Positions 1-6,691 of a DNA stretch of 11,835 nucleotides are shown piece by piece (positions within the stretch are counted from its first letter, which is position 1; every line of letters begins with the position of its first letter). Origin of the DNA: Hamiltosporidium magnivora (Eukaryota; Microsporidia; Dubosqiidae); NCBI GenBank assembly GCA_004325065.1, contig PITI01000481.1, positions 1 to 11,835 of the forward strand, in the 5' to 3' direction. The translations under genes were made by a program, and so were the position numbers. A model generated the notes under the pieces. The model saw nothing but the letters and a program-made list of their open reading frames with translations. It was not told the DNA's origin and searched no databases.

Positions 1-980
1 TTTTTAGCACCATCTTCTTCTCGTATCGCTTGCTTTAAAGTAGGTGTTGGTTTCTCATGCATCCCTACTCTCATAATAACACCCATTGATGCTCTCTCTC
101 AGTGTTTTTCGTCAGTTGGTTCTGACTCAAGTCATCTTCGTAGATCAAATGAAATTCTTTCGATCGTCTTCTCAAGTACTATAGATTGGATGCATGCCTC
201 TACATTCATGGGTTTCGTAGTCTTCTAGGTGTGACTTATGATGTTTTTCAGATACCATTCCAGATCAGAATATAGAGATTATCTCAATACCACACTTATA
301 AAAAAGACCCAACTCATTGGCTAGCAGGTCATACTTCCTAAGTTTTTCAGTTTCAACTATTTGAAGTAAATCTTGGGAAGTGATTCCTACTTCAATGAGT
401 GTTATCTTATTCTTCTTCTTATCTAAAATAAATATGTCTGGTCTGTTATTCCGAATTTTAACATCAGTTTTTATTCTGGTGTCCACTCTTATCTCTGCAT
501 ACTCATTATCAAGAATTTCTTGAACTGAGTGGCTCCTTATTCGTTTTGAAGACTTAAACTTATATCTATTTAGAAGAAGTAGGTGTAGGCATCTAACCAC
601 TTCATTATGCCGTCTGGTGTAATCATGGCCTAGCATTTTTTCACATCGAGTTGCTAGATGATCTACAGTCTTACCAAATTTATTACAATATTGACACACA
701 TCATCTGCTCCCCAGAATACATTTCTATCCTGGATATAACAAACCACTGCTTAATCACGTGACTGATCTTTCTTTTTTTTAGCCATATATAAGAATCACT
801 GACACTTACAAGCTCATTTTTCTTTGCATTATATAACTTTGAATCGAGTTTTCGTTTTTCTATTTCGTTATATAGTTTTACAAGTTGAGCTTCTTCTAAA
901 TTTCTTGGTGACTTTTTCTACCAACCTGTACTTTACTTTTAAGAAGCCTTTTATTGGTGCAAGATGAGTTGTGTCAATAT
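1..980 (-). pseudogene. Decayed non-LTR retrotransposon, C-terminal RT tail plus restriction-like endonuclease (R2/R4-Dong type)
   Basis: The longest open piece (747 down to 265, 160 codons) shows a zinc-knuckle-like C18-x2-C21-x8-H30-x4-C35. An RRHNEVVR segment around residues 45-52 follows, then RPD (D104) and LIEVG (E119). This CCHC + R-H + PD...E order is characteristic of the restriction-like endonuclease at the C-terminus of R2/R4-type elements, which nicks target DNA to prime reverse transcription. The element is dead. An in-frame TAA (753-751) separates this piece from in-frame upstream sequence (about 911-754, including KLYNEIEKRKL). A frame change near 915-920 leads to LAPIKGFLKVKYRL (963-922). 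A TGA at 267-265 interrupts the tail, which continues as SGMVSEKHHKSH and then changes frame near 210-225 (EACIQSIVLEKTIERISFDL). Further TGAs lie at 134-132 and 101-99, and the frame is then open to the window edge. The polymerase core is not present. The open piece has no ATG start (GTG at 747), so it is a fragment rather than a gene. Family assignment is from motif order only. Confidence 0.85.
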
Positions 981-1310
981 CTTATTAATATTTTCTAATG
1001 ATAATTCTTTTATTATATTTATTAATTATATCCTTCTTCTTTACCATCAAATTAGCAATTATTTATAGTTTTTACCTTTATCAGATTTAAAAAAAAACTT
1101 AAACAGATAAAAATTAAGAAAAAACCGTAGATTTAAAACTTAATAATTAATTGAAAGAAAATCTTAATAAATAAGAAATAGCTTTTAAATTATTTATAAA
1201 TTTATTTCTATTCTTTTCATTCCTCTTTTATATATTTTAAAAGTAAAATGATTTTACTTTTCTTTGTCATGATTACTCATCAATTTGTTCTTCCTTCAAT
1301 TACTTTCTTG
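981..1310. other. AT-rich non-coding stretch beyond the retrotransposon fragment
   Basis: This stretch is very AT-rich with poly-A/T runs. Short open pieces on the minus strand around 1060-985 could be a further degraded continuation of the retrotransposon, but stops occur in every frame and no motif is visible. No RNA gene or conserved element is seen. Confidence 0.5.
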
Positions 1311-1560
1311 TGTCTTTAAAAATTCTTTAACTCATCTAATTTCGTTTACCCTCTTATACTTCTTTAAAAATATTTATAGATCTCTTGTCCATATAATTTA
1401 CCCTACAATTACTACCCCTGTCTCTTAAATATTTATAAATCTTCTGTCTTATAATTTACCTTTCACATAGATTTTTATGCTTCTTCAAAATATTCTTTAC
1501 TTTTCTTATATCCGACCCTCCTTAGATTTTTATTCTTCTTTAAATATATTCTTTACTTCT
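1311..1560. repeat. Diverged ~55-60 bp tandem repeat overlapping the 3' end of the CorA-like gene
   Basis: The anchor TCTTTAAA or a close variant recurs at about 1313, 1361, 1423, 1482 and 1537 (spacings 48, 62, 59 and 55). Shared downstream blocks include ATAATTTACC (seen twice) and TTAGATTTTTATTCTTCTTT / ATAGATTTTTATGCTTCTTC. The last copy contains the stop codon (1530-1532) and last codons of the transporter gene. The end of the gene and its 3' flank therefore derive from duplications of one another. Copies are clearly related by eye but too diverged for a firm consensus. Confidence 0.55.
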
Positions 1561-2912
1561 TTCTTTCCTTTAAACTTTACTTTTGTCATAAAAAAATACA
1601 AAAAAAAACCTGCCACAATTCCAAAGAACATTAAAATATAAAAATAAAAAGTACCTTTTTCTTTTTGCCACGGCACAGGCACATTCATTCCCCAAAGACT
1701 TGCTACTGCCTGACACGGTAAAAATATAAAAGTGACCTGTGTAAACCTTTTCATAACCTTATTCATATCATTTCCTTGTTTAGACTGTTCCATATTAACC
1801 AAAGCAAGAAATAAATCTTGACACCTCTCTAGCACAATATTGTATTCCTTTGCTTGTTTTTCCTGTCGGTTAAAATCCTTGAGACAGTGCAAAATATGCG
1901 GACTCACTTTTTTATCTACCCGTTTGTTATACCGAGTGGAAATAGAAGATAAAATAAGCATTTTGGGTTTTATAAATTTACGCAACGAATATATTTTATT
2001 CACCACCTCAAAATTTCTCCGAAGTAAGTTTTCTATCTCCAAATTTAAATTACTAGAAAGTGTCTGAATATCCACCACCTCAGGTCCAATAGTATCTATA
2101 ATATGTTTAATATCCTGTAAAAACTCAACAATGATCGAAAAAAACACCCAATCAGGCACCATCACAGTATGACAGCATATCAAAGATAAAAAATTTGTAA
2201 TATCAGAAATACCGCCCCATTTCTTATCATGAGTAGTTATAACAAAATCTTTAAACAATAAAATGTTAAAATCAATATCTTCATTGGAATATAAATTTCC
2301 TTCAGATAAAAGACGTAAAGAAATAAAACTGTAATTTTTAAAAATTTCTATTTTTTCTTCTGTGTTTCTCTCCCGAATATCCATCAGTGTTATATCGTTT
2401 ATGTTAAAATACAAACCTAGAATTTGTAAATCGTGCTCAGATGGATTAAAAATATTCAACCAGTAATGTTTTAAAACAGTTAAATTTAATTCTTCAAATC
2501 TGTCAAATAAACAGTCAGATTGTATTAAAGAAGTAGATTTGCTAAATAAAATGTATTTACTTTCACCTAAATTTCTGTATCTAGAAAAATCGTAGACTGA
2601 AGTTCGTTTATCCTCCGTATGACTCAAATTATTTCCCTCCACATTTCCATCCTCCATACTCATAGAAATACGTTTATCTTCTGTATGATCTACATTGTTT
2701 ACAACCTCATTTCCATCCAAATGTCCACCCACATTTCCATCCTCTATACTCATAGAAATACGTTTCTCTTCACTTATATTCTTCATCTCCACTACTTCTT
2801 CTAGTCCTGCTTCTATATTTAACAACATTCTGTATATATTTTGATTTTCTCTTCCTTTCTTCATTTTCCTATAAATAGTTATTATTTCCATTATCGTGTT
2901 AGTACATTCCAT
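1530..2912 (-). CDS. CorA-family divalent cation transporter (ALR/MNR2-like)
   Basis: A 460-residue protein predicted to move Mg2+ (possibly other divalent cations) across a membrane; CorA proteins act as pentamers. The CorA signature GMN is at residues 408-410, at the end of a first membrane segment (about 392-407) and followed by VPVPWQ. A second membrane segment spans about 422-442, and the tail is short and basic. The cytosolic domain has the family-typical stretch TLMDIRERNTEEKIEIFKNY (about 175-194). The helix before the membrane contains MNKVMKRFTQVTFIFLP, close to the ALR1/MNR2 branch of fungi. Residues 1-110 are a lineage-specific, low-complexity extension with an internal duplication (RISMS-EDGNV at 51-61 and 81-91, HTEDKR at 76-81 and 98-103). 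The ATG at 2912 is chosen because a GGGGG run lies 6 bases upstream, the usual microsporidian start context. The 3' end overlaps a tandem repeat, so the extreme C-terminus may vary between strains. Family assignment is firm; ion specificity and target membrane are inferred. Confidence 0.93.
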   Translation of the reverse strand: MECTNTIMEIITIYRKMKKGRENQNIYRMLLNIEAGLEEVVEMKNISEEKRISMSIEDGNVGGHLDGNEVVNNVDHTEDKRISMSMEDGNVEGNNLSHTEDKRTSVYDFSRYRNLGESKYILFSKSTSLIQSDCLFDRFEELNLTVLKHYWLNIFNPSEHDLQILGLYFNINDITLMDIRERNTEEKIEIFKNYSFISLRLLSEGNLYSNEDIDFNILLFKDFVITTHDKKWGGISDITNFLSLICCHTVMVPDWVFFSIIVEFLQDIKHIIDTIGPEVVDIQTLSSNLNLEIENLLRRNFEVVNKIYSLRKFIKPKMLILSSISTRYNKRVDKKVSPHILHCLKDFNRQEKQAKEYNIVLERCQDLFLALVNMEQSKQGNDMNKVMKRFTQVTFIFLPCQAVASLWGMNVPVPWQKEKGTFYFYILMFFGIVAGFFLYFFMTKVKFKGKKEVKNIFKEE

Positions 2913-2918
2913 ATTTTA

Positions 2919-2923
2919 CCCCC
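2919..2923 (-). promoter_or_regulatory. GGG-like start motif of the CorA-like gene
   Basis: On the coding strand GGGGG sits 6 bases (TAAAAT) before the ATG. CCC- or GGG-like motifs just upstream of start codons are a known microsporidian expression signal. This supports the ATG at 2912 over the downstream methionines. Confidence 0.6.
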
Positions 2924-2939
2924 TACAATGTGGTTTCTA

Positions 2940-3480
2940 TTTTAAAGGAGTAAAATACCAGTAAAATTGTAGATTCAACAGTAAATCGCTGATAAAATAT
3001 TAAATGTTAGATTTTAACAGTAAATATTAAATGTTAGATTTTAAGAGTAAATATTAATTAGTAAATATTATTGATTAGATTGTAAGTAATAGATTCAAAG
3101 AGTATTAAAGAGTGTCTAATACTAAAGATTAAAAGAGTGTTAATTACTAAATATTTAAGAGTAGATTTAATGGTGTTAAATATTGGATTTTAAATAGTAA
3201 TTTAGAGTAAATTAGTGATAAAATATTAAATGTTAGAATTAAAAGGGGTAATAATAATTATTAGAAGATTTAAAGTAATTTAAATGAAAGTATTTATTGA
3301 TAACAGGGGGTATTAATAAAGGGGTGTTATTTATAAGAGTATGTTAAAGGGTATTAATTATAGATATGTTAAGTAACAGGGTGTTAATTACATACATAGG
3401 TATTAACAGGGTGTTAATAATATACATTGGTACTAAAAGGGTGATAATTATAACTAATATAATTAATAGTGTGTTAATAA
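2940..3480. repeat. G-skewed, C-poor degenerate repeat region between CorA-like gene and AOX
   Basis: This is non-coding DNA in which the plus strand almost lacks C. By eye count, 3001-3480 holds roughly 85 G and 13 C. Two neighbouring 27-bp units (3001-3027 and 3028-3054) differ at a single base and start TAAATGTTAGATTTTAA. Related pieces recur (GATAAAATATTAAATGTTAG near 2992 and 3216). Towards the right the units grade into GGGTGTTAATTA/GGGTGTTAATAA blocks that become the 30-bp array. Confidence 0.7.
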
Positions 3481-3630
3481 ACTATCTAATATATAAGGGG
3501 GTGCTAATTATAACTAATACATAATAGGGTGTTAATAACCTATCTAATACATAAGAGGGTGTTAATAAACTATCTAATACATAACAGGGTGTTAATAAAT
3601 TATCTAATACATAAAGGGTTTTAATTATAC
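3481..3630. repeat. 30-bp tandem array with core AGGGTGTTAATAA
   Basis: Units at 3511-3540, 3541-3570, 3571-3600 and 3601-3630 are each exactly 30 bases and follow TATCTAATACATAA-nAGGGTGTTAATAA with few changes. A 28-base variant precedes them (3483-3510), and looser copies extend left to about 3300. Because 30 is a multiple of three, the minus strand stays open and would encode a repeated decapeptide (YVLDSLLTPC-like). I read this as a by-product of the repeat rather than a gene. It lies immediately 3' of AOX and shares its GGGTGTT core with the repeat inside AOX. Confidence 0.85.
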
Positions 3631-3649
3631 TTACTGTTATTAACACCCT
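3586..3649. repeat. Inverted repeat just 3' of AOX, possible transcript-end hairpin
   Basis: AGGGTGTTAATAA (3586-3598) is perfectly complementary to TTATTAACACCCT (3637-3649), a 13-base inverted repeat with a 38-base gap. It lies 38 bases beyond the AOX stop codon on the transcribed side, so the AOX mRNA 3' end could fold here. It also marks where the repeat motif switches strand. A role in RNA 3'-end formation is only a guess. Confidence 0.5.
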
Positions 3650-3686
3650 TATAATTACATCTTTTATCATTAACACACTCCAACTC

Positions 3687-4772
3687 TTACTTCAATGAGA
3701 ATGCCACTTCATTGGCAAATGCATGATTAGTGTCCCTATGTGCTGCCTCATCTGCACGTACAGCTCGTACAACATCAATAAGACGTGCTTTATGGGGTAA
3801 ATTCCAATATAAAATAGCCCTTTTAGGTGCAAAAACATTTTCAATATTTTTATTTTTAATTTCCTCTTCAAACATGTCATAAGACCTAATAGCTTCTTCT
3901 TCCAAATATCCAACAAACCGATGTGCAGATTTTGGAAATAAAAAATAAAAAATAAAATAAAAACTAAAAAAAAATATTTGTCCAGTATAAATAACAAGAG
4001 TGTCTAAAAAAGAAGGTTTGGAAATTTCTAGAAAAGTTAGAAGATGTTGTCTTTCATTTTCTGCCTCAAGAAGTAGTTTTTGTATGGATGTACCATTATC
4101 TACAGTTCTTCGTAAAGAATACAGGTGTCTGAACAAACCACCCACCATTCCTGGAATAGAAGCTACTGTTTCTAAAACTATGGCTCGATGAACATATCGC
4201 TTTCTGAAGTATAAATCTGCAAGAAATCTAAATCCTTTTACTAGAGAATAAGATATGTAATCTGAGTATCTCTGTGGTTTGAAATGAAAATCTTTTTTAT
4301 AATTTATTTCTTTTAGCTGAGTAAGCGTTATTTTCTTTTTAAATTCTTCTCTGACTGGTTGTGGGAAATAAAACCTACGTTGTGAGATAAAGGGGTGTTG
4401 ATTATTAGAAGAGTTGTATATGTTATTAAAGGGGTGTTGATTATTAGAAGAGTTGTATAGGTCTGTAAAGGGGTGTTGTTTATATGATGTAATATCTTGC
4501 TTATTAAAAGGGTGTTGTTTATATGATGAATTGTATAGGTGTGTAAAGGGGTGTTGTTTATATGATGTAATATCCTCGTTATTAGAGGGGTGTTGTTTAT
4601 GTAAATATTCTCTGTTATTAATAGGTGTTATTTCTAAGTATCTTCTTGGTGCAATATAACCCTTTAATATACTATTATCATTATTACTGTGAATAACACC
4701 ATTTGTTATATCTTTAAGGCTTTCTTTATTAATAAAAGGGTTTTTAGTTGTTAATAGATTTTTTAAAAGCAT
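3687..4772 (-). CDS. AOX: Mitosomal alternative oxidase (ubiquinol oxidase)
   Basis: This 361-residue protein should oxidise ubiquinol and reduce O2 to water without proton pumping, at the inner membrane of the mitosome. All six di-iron ligands appear with family-typical spacing: E201 (LETVASIPGM), E240 and H243 (NERQHL), E291 (LEEEA), E342 and H345 (RADEAAHRD). The intervals of 39, 3, 51, 51 and 3 match plant AOX. A hydrophobic, membrane-associated stretch lies at about 255-280. The N-terminus (MLLKNLLTTKNPFINK) is basic and hydroxylated, plausibly an organelle-targeting signal. Residues 48-130 are unusual: six copies of a 13-residue repeat ending QHPF, with Q at 60, 73, 86, 99, 112 and 125. 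This insert precedes the catalytic domain and is absent from ordinary AOX. The start is fixed by CCC directly before the ATG. AOX survives in only some microsporidia, where it is thought to recycle glycolytic reducing power. Identity is firm; localisation is inferred. Confidence 0.97.
   Translation of the reverse strand: MLLKNLLTTKNPFINKESLKDITNGVIHSNNDNSILKGYIAPRRYLEITPINNREYLHKQHPSNNEDITSYKQHPFTHLYNSSYKQHPFNKQDITSYKQHPFTDLYNSSNNQHPFNNIYNSSNNQHPFISQRRFYFPQPVREEFKKKITLTQLKEINYKKDFHFKPQRYSDYISYSLVKGFRFLADLYFRKRYVHRAIVLETVASIPGMVGGLFRHLYSLRRTVDNGTSIQKLLLEAENERQHLLTFLEISKPSFLDTLVIYTGQIFFFSFYFIFYFLFPKSAHRFVGYLEEEAIRSYDMFEEEIKNKNIENVFAPKRAILYWNLPHKARLIDVVRAVRADEAAHRDTNHAFANEVAFSLK
4388..4596 (-). 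repeat. 39-bp in-frame tandem repeat inside AOX (six 13-residue units)
   Basis: Plus-strand GGGGTGTTG (coding CAACACCCC, Gln-His-Pro) occurs at 4392, 4431, 4470, 4548 and 4587, with AGGGTGTTG at 4509. That is exactly 39 bases apart every time. Units alternate between a DITSYKQHPF form and an LYNSS(YK/NN)QHPF form, implying that a 78-bp dimer (26 residues) was itself duplicated and a single unit added. Every copy is in frame with no stop codon. The DNA core is the same as in the flanking intergenic arrays. Confidence 0.92.
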
Positions 4773-4775
4773 GGG
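4773..4775 (-). promoter_or_regulatory. CCC start motif of AOX
   Basis: On the coding strand the sequence AAAAACAAACCC directly abuts the ATG. This matches the microsporidian CCC-like start signal and supports the chosen start. Confidence 0.65.
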
Positions 4776-4912
4776 TTTGTTTTTAAAAGTTTATTTTAAA
4801 TAAGTTTTGATTAAATAGAATATTAAAGGTAAATTAAGGGAATTTAATAGGAAGGTAATTCAGGATTGTAATAGAAGGGTAATAGTGTGATGTAATAAGG
4901 GAAGATTAATGG

Positions 4913-5032
4913 AAGGATAATAGAAGGATAATAGAGGAATAATAGAGAAATAATAGAGAAATAATAGAAGAATAATAGAAGAATAAAGGAATATAATAGA
5001 GAAATAATAGAAGAATAATAGAGGAATAATAT
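4913..5032. repeat. 11-bp purine-rich tandem array upstream of AOX
   Basis: There are about ten units of consensus AAGAATAATAG (variants AAGGATAATAG, AGAAATAATAG and AGGAATAATAG), each 11 bases. One short (8-base) and one long (13-base) unit lie near 4979-4999. The plus strand from 4801 to 5040 contains only one C. The AOX-sense strand is therefore a long A/T/C tract with almost no G, in the likely AOX promoter or 5' region. Confidence 0.85.
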
Positions 5033-5109
5033 AAGGGTTATAAATTACGGTTTTTTAATACAGAATTATAATCTTAAAAACCAATAAAATAAATACTTTA
5101 CTTACTACA

Positions 5110-5295
5110 TACTAACACCCCTTTAAATATACGTACTTAACCCTTTAACTATAACTACTAATAATAACACCCCTTTAAATATACTTACTAACACCCCTTT
5201 AACTATAACTACTAATAATAACACCTTTAAATATAAATCATAACTCTAACACCCCTTTTTAGCAACACATATACATATAAATAACACCCCTTTAA
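5110..5295. repeat. AACACCCCTTTAA repeat cluster between AOX and enolase
   Basis: The core AACACCCCTTT(AA) occurs at 5114, 5166, 5190, 5249 and 5283, with shortened forms near 5139 (AACCCTTTAA) and 5220 (AACACCTTTAA). Linkers such as (C)TATAACTACTAATAAT and ATATACTTACT recur. The plus strand of 5101-5280 has about 47 C and 2 G. The core is the reverse complement of the AGGGGTGTT motif found on the plus strand in AOX and 3' of it. It covers the 3' flank of the enolase gene. Confidence 0.85.
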
Positions 5296-5301
5296 CTATC
5301 T

Positions 5302-6588
5302 TTACTTACTTTTCTTTTTAAGTGACTCTTCAATTCTTAACAATTGATTGTACTTACATGTTCTTTCTCCTCTATTAGGTGCTCCGGCTTTAATATACTC
5401 TGCACCGATACCTACACTGAAGTCAGAAATAAACGTATCTTCTGTCTCCCCACTTCTATGAGAAACCATAATTTTCATATTGTTTTGTCTTGCGATCTGT
5501 ACAGCTTTAAGAGTCTGAGTTACAGTTCCTATCTGATTAGGCTTAACTAGAAGTGTGTTACACATTTTATTTTGTGCGGCTTTTTCTACCAAATCAGGGT
5601 TTGTAACTGTCAGGTCGTCTGCTACTATCTGTATTGAAGAGCCTACTTGGTTTGTAAATGATATCCATGAGGATGTGTCTGTTTCAGCGAATGGATCTTC
5701 TAAGGAATAAATTAATGGGTATTTTTTAAGTATTTGGTGGTAATATTGTTGAAGTTCTGTTCCTGACAAAGAAACTTTTTTATTGGAATTTTGTGTTTTT
5801 TGGTAAATTGTGTATTTTTCTTGGCTGTAGAATTCGTTAGCCGCGCAATCTAAGGCGATTTTCATGTTTTGTAGGTTTGACTGGGAATAGGCTGTCATGA
5901 TAAGGTCAAGGGCGTCTTCTAGTGTTTCTACGGGTGGTACGAAACCACCTTCGTCGCCTACGTTGGTGGAATTATTGCCGTATTTTGTTGAAATGACACT
6001 TTTAAGTGACTCATAAAATTTAACTCCGCTTTCTAAATTTTTAGAAAATTCTGGTTCAAAAAAGGAAACCATGATTTCCTGAAATGGAAAATTTGTGCCT
6101 GCGTGGGATCCACCGTTTAATACGTTGAAGTGAGGAAATGGCATTTTATTTTTGTACAAAGCCATTCTCGAAATATATTCTCTAAGACTCAAATTTAGAG
6201 AAACAGCACCTGCTCTACAGAAAGATAAAGACAGCGGTAAAACAATATTTGCTCCAATTCTTGACATATTAGGAGTTCCATCTAAATGTATAAGAAAATT
6301 GTCAATTTTTGACTGATCGTGTATTTCTGTCTCGTTTAAATCACCAATTCGTGGAATTACAATATTTTTTAAATTAAATATTGCCTTCTTCACTGATTTT
6401 CCGTTATATTCATCAGAATTCTTGTCTAAAATAACTTTTGCTTCTTTTTTACCTGTAGATGCTCCTGACGGACACGAAGATCTAAATACACCAAACGATG
6501 TGTGTAGGTCTATTTCCGTGGTAGGTGTACCTCGACTGCTAAGTATTTGTCTACATTTTATTTTTTGATAACATTCTTGTATTTTCAT
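5302..6588 (-). CDS. ENO: Enolase (2-phosphoglycerate dehydratase)
   Basis: This 428-residue, full-length cytosolic glycolytic enzyme converts 2-phosphoglycerate to phosphoenolpyruvate; it is a homodimer that needs Mg2+. Compared with yeast enolase, the active site is intact. The mobile loop is SGASTG (S44). H162 lies in GGSHAG, E171 in QEIM and E213 in GDEGGF. Metal ligands are D247 (LDCA), E297 (SLEDPFAETD) and D324 (ADDLTVTNP). The catalytic base is K349 (LVKPNQIGT), and H377 (SHRSGETEDT) and K400 (IKAGAPNRGER) complete the site. Small departures include SRGTPT in place of the usual SRGNPT near residue 18 and VKPNQ where yeast has LKVNQ. The ATG at 6588 is preceded by CCCC four bases upstream, and the N-terminus aligns with other enolases, so the start is secure. 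It lies on the same strand as AOX but is separated by 529 bp of repeats, so it is probably transcribed separately. Confidence 0.98.
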   Translation of the reverse strand: MKIQECYQKIKCRQILSSRGTPTTEIDLHTSFGVFRSSCPSGASTGKKEAKVILDKNSDEYNGKSVKKAIFNLKNIVIPRIGDLNETEIHDQSKIDNFLIHLDGTPNMSRIGANIVLPLSLSFCRAGAVSLNLSLREYISRMALYKNKMPFPHFNVLNGGSHAGTNFPFQEIMVSFFEPEFSKNLESGVKFYESLKSVISTKYGNNSTNVGDEGGFVPPVETLEDALDLIMTAYSQSNLQNMKIALDCAANEFYSQEKYTIYQKTQNSNKKVSLSGTELQQYYHQILKKYPLIYSLEDPFAETDTSSWISFTNQVGSSIQIVADDLTVTNPDLVEKAAQNKMCNTLLVKPNQIGTVTQTLKAVQIARQNNMKIMVSHRSGETEDTFISDFSVGIGAEYIKAGAPNRGERTCKYNQLLRIEESLKKKSK

Positions 6589-6592
6589 TACA

Positions 6593-6596
6593 GGGG
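6593..6596 (-). promoter_or_regulatory. CCC-like start motif of enolase
   Basis: The coding strand reads AAAAACCCCTGTA before the ATG, placing CCCC four bases upstream. This is the same arrangement as the other genes here. Confidence 0.65.
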
Positions 6597-6691
6597 TTTT
6601 TCATTTTTTTTAGTAAAATTTTTTATATTTTTCTTTGTAACCAATTATATTGTTGGAGATAAGAATGGTTAATATTATTGATTGAAGTAAG

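Noticed and set aside
3481..3630. CRISPR-like regular spacing
   Set aside because: Units are contiguous with no unique spacers, and the genome is eukaryotic, so this is a minisatellite.
3482..3676. 64-codon minus-strand frame downstream of AOX
   Set aside because: It consists of the 30-bp repeat read in a frame kept open by a period divisible by three; no CCC/GGG start motif precedes it. Kept as a finding, not a gene.
4388..4596. G-quadruplex from repeated GGGG blocks
   Set aside because: G-runs are about 35 bases apart, too far for ordinary intramolecular quadruplexes.
3692..4659. Other open frames overlapping AOX on both strands
   Set aside because: They are shadows of the AOX gene and its repeat, and the AOX frame has all catalytic residues.
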